Positions 58,576 through 64,000 of a stretch of 64,000 bases of DNA are shown here, one piece after another. Below the pieces are notes generated by a model, which was not told the DNA's origin, ran no database searches, and saw only the letters and a list, made by a program, of their open reading frames with translations. Made by a program: the position numbers and the translations under genes. Within the stretch, counting starts at the first letter, position 1; each line of letters starts with the position of its first letter. Source of the stretch: CAYQJS01 sp964417895 (lineage in GTDB: Bacteria; Chloroflexota; UBA6077; SHYK01); contig CAYQJS010000008.1 in assembly GCA_964417895.1 (NCBI GenBank), positions 1-64,000 of the forward strand, in the 5' to 3' direction.

Positions 58576-59313
58576 TCAGGACTGGGGTCGTTCCTCAGAG
58601 AAAACGGGAACGAACCGGTAGCCTCGTCCGGGCTCCGTGGCGATGAATCTGGGCTTCCGCCAATCGTTCTGCAATTTAGCGCGCAGGTTCCGGATGTGGC
58701 GGTCGACCGTGTTGCTCTCGGCGACGTAGTCGACGCCCCAGATGGCATCCATGATCTCATCCCGTGTCAGCACCCGGCCTGCGTTGGCTGCCAGGAGGTA
58801 GAGCAAGCTCTGCTCTAGCGGCGTGAGGTGCAGATCCGAGGTTCCGGCCCGGATTTTCCGGTTGAGAATGTCAATCTCGATCTCTCCCAGCTTGATCACT
58901 GGCGTGAAGGCCATCGACCGGCCATAGGTTCGTCGCGTGATGGCAAGCACCCGCGCAAGCAATTCTTCGGGCGAGAACGGGACGGTCATGATGTCATCAA
59001 CGCCCTGGTCGAAGGCCACCAGCTTGGTCTGCAGATCGCCCCGGCGGGTGAGCGCGAGCACAGGGATGTGGGGGCCGCTGGCTCCCTGCGTCTGCTCCAC
59101 GATCCGACCGCCCCCGATGTCCATATCGATGATGGCAATGTGCGGATGCCATTTCTGAAGGAGGGACGCCGCCTCCTGGACGTCGAGCGCGGTGCGCGTC
59201 TCGTACACGCCGTGGTTCAGGGTGAACACGAGGACCTCGGCAACCAGAGGCTGATCAAGCATGACCAGGACGCGGGCAGGTCCGCGTTTTGGGAGGCTGG
59301 GAGGGGCGTTCAT
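58576..59313 (-). CDS. OmpR/PhoB-type response regulator with degenerate receiver
   Basis: The 245-residue protein has a receiver domain (about 13-125) and a winged-helix domain with LTPLEQSLLYLLAANAGRVL, DEIMDAIWGVDYVAESNTVD and RHIRNLRAKL. The phosphoacceptor Asp is probably Asp63 (HIAIIDMD). Two features are unusual: the N-terminal acidic pair reads LD (VLVMLDQP) and the conserved Lys before Pro-Phe is Val (MTVPFSPEE). Signalling by phosphorylation may therefore be altered. No histidine kinase gene is adjacent. Confidence 0.88.
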   Translation of the reverse strand: MNAPPSLPKRGPARVLVMLDQPLVAEVLVFTLNHGVYETRTALDVQEAASLLQKWHPHIAIIDMDIGGGRIVEQTQGASGPHIPVLALTRRGDLQTKLVAFDQGVDDIMTVPFSPEELLARVLAITRRTYGRSMAFTPVIKLGEIEIDILNRKIRAGTSDLHLTPLEQSLLYLLAANAGRVLTRDEIMDAIWGVDYVAESNTVDRHIRNLRAKLQNDWRKPRFIATEPGRGYRFVPVFSEERPQS

Positions 59314-59479
59314 CTGCTTTTCTCAGCTCCGGAGGGCTATTCTACCACGCAGTCATGAAGATTCCCTCATGACGGATCGCTCATGACATGAGAAACGAAA
59401 GCGGCTAGAGTTCTGTTACGCCCCCTCGGTCCGCTCGGGGTCGAGGGCCCGCGGCGTGGCGAGCCAGATGGAACTCGCA

Positions 59480-59677
59480 ATGAACTGGTACACGGAGCGG
59501 TGCCCGATCTGTCGTGGCAGCTTGCACGATGACCTCGACGACAAAGGATGGGTCACCTGCTTTTCGTGCGGGCGCTCGTTCACGGCGCACGACGTGCGCC
59601 CCGTCGGCTTGGCCCAAGCGGCGTTCGTCCAGGTTGCAGACGCGCCAGCAGTGAAGGGGGTGGTCGCTCTCACCTGA
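59480..59677 (+). CDS. Small zinc-ribbon protein
   Basis: The 65-residue protein (MNWYTERCPICRGSLHDDLD and on) has two CxxC pairs: CPIC and CFSC, 17 residues apart. This suggests a zinc ribbon. The rest is hydrophobic or Ala-rich with no known domain. ATG 59480 is chosen because GGAAC lies upstream; ATG 59468 and GTG 59456 are alternatives. Function unknown. Confidence 0.55.
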   Translation: MNWYTERCPICRGSLHDDLDDKGWVTCFSCGRSFTAHDVRPVGLAQAAFVQVADAPAVKGVVALT

Positions 59678-59684
59678 AGACCCA

Positions 59685-59776
59685 TGCAGGTTTCATGGCC
59701 GCCGGCGTACAGTTCCCCTGGCCACCCCCGTGCAGGTTTGGTGGCCGCCGGCGTACAGTTCTCAGTGGCCATTGAC
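59685..59776. repeat. Two tandem 46-bp repeats
   Basis: TGCAGGTTT..TGGCCGCCGGCGTACAGTTC begins at 59685 and again at 59731, with a few differences. It is a non-coding direct repeat upstream of the first DUF11-type gene. Confidence 0.8.
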
Positions 59777-59880
59777 ACGCCGCCCGTTAAACCCACACAG
59801 CGGGTGCGGAATCCTTCACAGGCGACCAATATATGCGACCACCCGCCGCCGCTCGGGTGCTTGCCGGAAAGGACGGACGT

Positions 59881-60999
59881 ATGACACATCGCCTCTTGCT
59901 GACTCTGCTATTCACGATTGGAGGCCTGATCGCCTCGCTCGGGACGGCGGCGGCGCAGACCGCCACCCCGACCGACACGCCCACACCCACCGTGGCTGCG
60001 ACGTCCACGAGCACGCCGACAGTCGGGGCGACGGTCACGGCAACGCCGACCGCTACGGCGTCGCCCACCGGGACGCTGATACCGGCAGTCTTGCCGGACC
60101 TCACGATAACGAAGGTCGAGTCAACCGATTTCGTCCTGACGGGGGACTTGCTGACCTATACCATCACCGTCACGAACTCCATCGCGTCCGGACCGACGTC
60201 CAACGCCACCACTATGACGGACGAGATTCCGGCCGGCACGGCCCTCGTCAACTTGAGCGGGCTGGGGTGCACGACGTTTGGGAACGTGGTGAGCTGCGCG
60301 GTGCCTCCGCTGGCGCCGGGCCAGAGCCAGGTCTACACCATCGTTGTCGAGGTCACGGGGTTCAGCGGCACCACTATAACGAACCTCGCGCGCGTCGACG
60401 AGCCCACCAATCTGGTGGTCGAGCTGAACGAGGCCAACAACTCCGCGGCTGCCTTCACGCCTATCGTTGGGCCTGGGCCCACCAACACGCCGGTTCCCCC
60501 CGCCCCGACGGTAGTGCCACCTCCGGAGCCGGTCCCACCAGCACCGACGGTGGTGCCGCCGCCCACCGGTACCGTGTGGGCCCGCATCCTGTCCCCGATG
60601 CAGACCTACTCCACGACGGACGATCCGTTGTGGATCGCGCAGCCCGGTGAGCTCTACTGGGTCATGCGCCAAGAGGGCGGCTGGATCCTGGGTGTGTGGG
60701 AAGGGGATACACGCGCGTGGGCCGTTTGGTTCCGGGCTGATGGAGTCGATCTCTTAACCCTCGATCGAGTTCCGCCCCCGGAGGCCGGCCAGCTTTGGCT
60801 GGTGATCTTCCAACCAGTGCAGACCTACTCGTTGACTATGACTCCGTTGTGGGTCGCCATGCCCGGCGAGTGGTACCAGGTCCTGCTCCGCGAGGGCGGC
60901 TGGGTGCTCGGCCGCTGGGAGGGCGACCCGCCCGAGCTCGCCGTGTGGATGCCGGAGGGGCCTCAAATGGAGTTCGCTACCTTCGACCTACCGCATTAG
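59881..60999 (+). CDS. Secreted DUF11-type repeat protein with two C-terminal SH3-like repeats, copy 1
   Basis: The 372-residue protein starts MTHRLLLTLLFTIGGLIASL (ATG 59881, after GGAAAGGACGGACGT), a signal peptide. A Thr/Pro linker (TPTDTPTPTVAATSTSTPTV) follows. A DUF11-like beta-sandwich (LPDLTITKVE through TNLARVDEPTNLVVELNEAN) comes next, then a Pro-rich linker. Two repeats close it: PLWIAQPGELYWVMRQEGGW and PLWVAMPGEWYQVLLREGGW, each followed by G.WEGD and AVW. The build suggests an extracellular binding or surface role. A tandem paralogue follows at 61286. Confidence 0.75.
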   Translation: MTHRLLLTLLFTIGGLIASLGTAAAQTATPTDTPTPTVAATSTSTPTVGATVTATPTATASPTGTLIPAVLPDLTITKVESTDFVLTGDLLTYTITVTNSIASGPTSNATTMTDEIPAGTALVNLSGLGCTTFGNVVSCAVPPLAPGQSQVYTIVVEVTGFSGTTITNLARVDEPTNLVVELNEANNSAAAFTPIVGPGPTNTPVPPAPTVVPPPEPVPPAPTVVPPPTGTVWARILSPMQTYSTTDDPLWIAQPGELYWVMRQEGGWILGVWEGDTRAWAVWFRADGVDLLTLDRVPPPEAGQLWLVIFQPVQTYSLTMTPLWVAMPGEWYQVLLREGGWVLGRWEGDPPELAVWMPEGPQMEFATFDLPH

Positions 61000-61036
61000 G
61001 TGAGCTGGGCGGCGATAGGTGTCGGCCTTGGTGCTC

Positions 61037-61130
61037 CTACAGCGCCAGGCCGACACCTATCGCCTCGGGATCGGAGCCGGCGAAAAAAGACGCCGCGCTC
61101 CTGGTCGATCTGACAGATGCAGGCGGCCCA
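61037..61130 (-). pseudogene. 3'-end relic of a gamma-glutamyltransferase gene
   Basis: On the minus strand the segment reads ACICQIDQERGVF and then, after one extra T in a T-run, FAGSDPEAIGVGLAL and stop. This matches the end of the gene at 62670 (ACIVQIDRERGVFLAGADPR...VALAL). DNA identity is high around ACGCCGCGCTC(C/T)(T/C)GGTCGATCTGA. It shows that the duplication that made the two DUF11 genes included the end of this neighbour. Confidence 0.7.
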
Positions 61131-61285
61131 CCGACTGCATTCTCCCTCGATCTCCAAGCTGAGCCTCCGTCTGTGGGTCCATCCGGCCCGACCCTAGTTT
61201 CCTTGCCGCCGCTGTCACAGGGCTTCCTCCATGCGTCAGCGGCCGCTGCTGCGTTATATGTAGTGTGAGGGTGCGGAATCCGCCA

Positions 61286-62635
61286 ATGCCCGCACTGTAC
61301 GAGGCCACTTGCCGCCTGGCGAGGTGCTGGCTGGAAAGGACCGACGCAATCACACGTCGCCTTCTGATCACTCTGGTGTTCGCTATCGGAGGCCTGATCG
61401 CCTCGGTCGGCGGACTGATGGCGGCTCCCTTGGATGCGCCACCTTATCAGGCGTCGGCGACGCAGACGGCGGTGGCCCTCACGCAGACGGCAGGTGTGCG
61501 GACGCTTACCCCCACGGTTTTGGCCACTCCGACCGTGACTCCCACCGGGGTGGTGACCGCGACCATGACTCCGACGTGGAGTAGCACGCCAACATCGATA
61601 GCGACCCCCGCGGTCACGGGCACACTGACCGCGACTCCCTCGCCGACCAGCACGCCGACCGTGACGGCGCCACCCACGGCGATGTCAACGCCAGCTGTTT
61701 TGCCAGACCTCACGATAACGCAGGTCGACTCACCAGTGGCCCTGACGGGAGACCTGCTTACCTACACCATCACCGTGACGAACGGCATCGCGTCCGGCCC
61801 GAGCTCCAATGCCACCACCATGACGGACGAGATTCCAGCCGGTACCGTCTTCGGCAGCGTTAGCGGGCTGGGGTGTACGACAGTGGGGAATCTGGTGAGC
61901 TGTTCGGTGCCTCCGCTAGCGCCAGGGCAGATCCAGGTCTATGCCATCGTTGTTCAGGTCACGGGGATCAGCGGCACCAGCATCACGAACGTCGCGCGCG
62001 TCGATGAGCCCGTCAATCTGGTGATCGAGCTGAATGAGACCAACAATTCGGCGGGTGTGACCACGCTCATCGTTGGACCACCTGCCACCAGCACGCCGGC
62101 TCCCCCCGCGACCGCGATGCCCTTCGTCCCCTCGGAGCCGCCAATCCCGGCCCTGCCGCTACCACCCGTGGTGCAACCGCCGGTGGCGCAACCGCAGCCC
62201 CCCGACAACATCTGGGCTCGCATCCTGTTCCCTGTACAGGCGTACTCCACCAGCGACGCTCCCCTTTGGATCGCGCAGCCCGGGGAGTTCTACTGGGTTA
62301 TGCGCCAGGAGGGCAGTTGGATCCTCGCTGTGTGGGAGGGCGACACGTGTGTGTGGGCGGTCTGGATCCGGGCGGATGGAGTTGAGCTCATAACCCTCAA
62401 CCGTCGGCCACCCCCGGACGCGCGCGCGCTGTGGGTGCTCATCTTCGGCGAGGTGCGGACCTACTCATTGACGCTTGCCCCCCTGTGGGTCGCCTCGCCC
62501 GGCGAGTGGTATGAGGTGATCCGGCGCGAAGACGGTTGGACGCTCGGGCGCTGGGAGGGCGACCCGCCGAATCTCGCCGTGTGGATACCAGAGGGGCCCC
62601 ACCTCGACTTCGCTACCTTCGACGTTTGGTATTAG
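61286..62635 (+). CDS. Secreted DUF11-type repeat protein with two C-terminal SH3-like repeats, copy 2
   Basis: The 449-residue paralogue of the gene at 59881 has signal-like ITRRLLITLVFAIGGLIASV, a longer Thr/Pro linker, the DUF11 domain (LPDLTITQVDSPVALTGDLL and TSITNVARVDEPVNLVIELN) and two SH3-like repeats (PLWIAQPGEFYWVMRQEG, PLWVASPGEWYEVIRRED). The ATG used by copy 1 has become CAATCA here, so translation must begin upstream, probably at ATG 61286. The ribosome-binding-like GGAAAGGA is now inside the coding region, which may weaken expression. Confidence 0.75.
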   Translation: MPALYEATCRLARCWLERTDAITRRLLITLVFAIGGLIASVGGLMAAPLDAPPYQASATQTAVALTQTAGVRTLTPTVLATPTVTPTGVVTATMTPTWSSTPTSIATPAVTGTLTATPSPTSTPTVTAPPTAMSTPAVLPDLTITQVDSPVALTGDLLTYTITVTNGIASGPSSNATTMTDEIPAGTVFGSVSGLGCTTVGNLVSCSVPPLAPGQIQVYAIVVQVTGISGTSITNVARVDEPVNLVIELNETNNSAGVTTLIVGPPATSTPAPPATAMPFVPSEPPIPALPLPPVVQPPVAQPQPPDNIWARILFPVQAYSTSDAPLWIAQPGEFYWVMRQEGSWILAVWEGDTCVWAVWIRADGVELITLNRRPPPDARALWVLIFGEVRTYSLTLAPLWVASPGEWYEVIRREDGWTLGRWEGDPPNLAVWIPEGPHLDFATFDVWY

Positions 62636-62669
62636 GCAAGCAATGTCGGGACTTGGCGCGGCCCCTTGA

Positions 62670-64000
62670 TCACAGTGCTAGCGCCACCCCATCGCCGCGT
62701 GGGTCGGCACCCGCTAGAAACACGCCGCGCTCCCGGTCGATCTGAACGATGCACGCCGTTCCGAGCGCGAAGTCGAAGTCATCGGCGGGCACGACAGGAT
62801 GGCCCATCGATTCCAGCCGTGCTCGCGTCTCTTCCGAGAACCGGCTCTCAAGGGCCAGTTTACCGTCGGCCGGGCCTACCGCCTGTGGCTCCACCGACCA
62901 GCGCGGAGCGTCGAGCGCCTCTTGTGGGTCCATACCGAACTCCAGCAGGTTGCACCCCAGCTGCAGCATGGTGAACGGCTGGCCGTCGCCCCCGCGGGTC
63001 CCGTAGACATACGCTGGCCTGCCATCCCGCAAGGCCATCGCCGGCGAGAGCGTGTGGCGGGGTCGCTTGCCCGGTGCGATCTGGTTCGGATCGCCGTCCT
63101 CAATGCCGAAGTCGCGCCCGCGGTCGTTCAGCATGATGCCTGCCTCCGGCACCATGAGGCCGGAGCCGAAACCCTGTCTCAGGCTTTGGATCATGGAGAC
63201 GGCGTTGCCGTCCCGGTCGGCGGCGCACAGGTACACCGTGTCACCAGCGGCGACTCCTACCGCGGGGGCGGTGGCGCGATCGAGCTGCAATTGGGCACGC
63301 CCTGCCGCGGCGTGCTCGCGCGAGGTGAGCCGAGGCACCGGCACCTCGACAAAAGCGGGATCGGCTATGGAGTGGCGCTCGCGGAATGCGTACTTCATGG
63401 CCTCCACTTGCAGATGTGTGGCCCGTGCGCCCTGTGCTTCGCCCAACTCCAGGGTGTCGAGGACCGCGAGAGCCATGAGATGGAGCAGCGCCTGGCTGTT
63501 CGGGGGTACGGCGCAGACCTCGTAGCCGTTGAACTCCACCCTGGCGGGCTCTACCCATTCGCTGGAGTGTGCCGCGATGTCCTCCGGAGTATGGTGGCCG
63601 CCGACGGACTCCAGGAAGCGCCCTATGCGCTGGCCGATTGCGCCGTCGTACATCACGTCAGGGCCACTCTCCGCTATCTGCCGGAGCGTCGCCGCCAGAG
63701 CGGGCTGACGCACCACGTTGCCGGGCGCGGGGAGCACGCCGCCCGGGGCGAACGTGTCGCGCGCGGGCTCATTCAGGTGCCGTAGTCCGGAGCGGATCGC
63801 GTTCGTGAGGTGGCGGCCTGCGGGGAAGCCCTCCTGGGCGAAGCCGATGGCAGGTTGGAGCAGTGCTCTCAGGTCTCGGGTGCCGAAGCGCTCCAGGGCC
63901 ATATGCCATCCGTTAACGCAGCCGGGCGTTACGACGCTCAACGGGCCTTTCTCCGGCAACTGGCTATACCCGGCGGCTCGCACGAACTCGTGTGTCGCCT
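62670..64000 (-). CDS. Gamma-glutamyltransferase family protein (5' end outside window)
   Basis: About 440 C-terminal residues are visible; the N-terminus lies beyond the right edge. VTPGCVNGWHMALERFGTRD belongs to the large subunit. GDTVYLCAADRDGNAVSMIQ begins the small subunit, where the Thr of GDT is the likely autoprocessing and catalytic nucleophile. QGFGSGLMVPEAGIMLND and PGKRPRHTLSPAMALRDGRP are family motifs. The enzyme hydrolyses or transfers gamma-glutamyl groups, or acts on cephalosporin-like substrates. It is convergent with the second DUF11 gene. Confidence 0.9.
   Translation of the reverse strand, partial: ATHEFVRAAGYSQLPEKGPLSVVTPGCVNGWHMALERFGTRDLRALLQPAIGFAQEGFPAGRHLTNAIRSGLRHLNEPARDTFAPGGVLPAPGNVVRQPALAATLRQIAESGPDVMYDGAIGQRIGRFLESVGGHHTPEDIAAHSSEWVEPARVEFNGYEVCAVPPNSQALLHLMALAVLDTLELGEAQGARATHLQVEAMKYAFRERHSIADPAFVEVPVPRLTSREHAAAGRAQLQLDRATAPAVGVAAGDTVYLCAADRDGNAVSMIQSLRQGFGSGLMVPEAGIMLNDRGRDFGIEDGDPNQIAPGKRPRHTLSPAMALRDGRPAYVYGTRGGDGQPFTMLQLGCNLLEFGMDPQEALDAPRWSVEPQAVGPADGKLALESRFSEETRARLESMGHPVVPADDFDFALGTACIVQIDRERGVFLAGADPRGDGVALAL

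Overview
The window is GC-rich bacterial chromosome, most likely from an uncultured member of the Chloroflexota. The evidence is indirect: Thr/Pro-rich 'TPT' linkers on secreted proteins, many Uma2-type nucleases, HrcA-type control of groESL, and amplified lipoprotein solute-binding proteins. It looks like a draft or metagenome-derived scaffold, because a run of 10 Ns inside groEL is flanked on both sides by the same short sequence. The phylum call is inference; no 16S gene is present.

Region by region. (1) 0.3-14 kb is a tandem array of five full-length family-5 (peptide/opine type) ABC solute-binding lipoprotein genes plus a C-terminal relic. It is interleaved with three Uma2 nuclease genes, a broken RelE/antitoxin pair, mazEF and a hicB with a hicA relic. 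No permease or ATPase genes accompany the array. (2) 14.4-20 kb holds a very large multicopper oxidase and a secreted double cupredoxin protein. (3) 20-25 kb has short inverted-repeat elements, an epimerase, a class II aldolase, a Tat-type secreted protein, a methyltransferase stub, vapBC and a GNAT protein. (4) 25-29 kb has an MFS permease, a sulfopyruvate-decarboxylase-like pair with an aspartate-dehydrogenase-like gene, and a divergent NMT1-type binding protein. (5) 29-36 kb is a MurE-like ligase followed by the threonine pathway (hom, thrC, thrB, aspartate kinase), a stand-alone RAM domain and a tRNA-Thr(CGT). (6) 36-39 kb holds small secreted or hypothetical proteins. (7) 39.7-46 kb is rplI-dnaB-(tandem DnaC-like AAA+), two glycosyltransferases and an AbrB/Doc module. 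(8) 46-51.4 kb on the minus strand is a PP2C-like/beta-propeller membrane protein, tsaD, then CIRCE-controlled groES-groEL. (9) 51.6-55.2 kb is a cobalamin late-step operon (cbiB, cobD/cobC-type aminotransferase, cobQ). (10) 55.5-64 kb holds a CPBP protease, a truncated AI-2E permease, an orphan degenerate response regulator, two tandemly duplicated DUF11-type secreted proteins, and a gamma-glutamyltransferase that runs off the right edge.

The clearest theme is local duplication followed by decay. The binding-protein array shows mosaic gene conversion and a 4-nt frameshift in one copy. A Uma2 + binding-protein unit was duplicated, and one copy then received a short inverted-repeat element in its leader. 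The DUF11 gene was duplicated together with the 3' end of its gamma-glutamyltransferase neighbour. groEL carries an in-frame 43-residue internal duplication. Heptanucleotide repeat tracts occur at several intergenic sites and apparently inside cobQ. Housekeeping functions meet in plausible ways: the threonine operon supplies the L-threonine from which the cobalamin side-arm aminopropanol is made, and rplI-dnaB with the DnaC-like protein is a replication block. I found no CRISPR array, rRNA, integrase or phage module.
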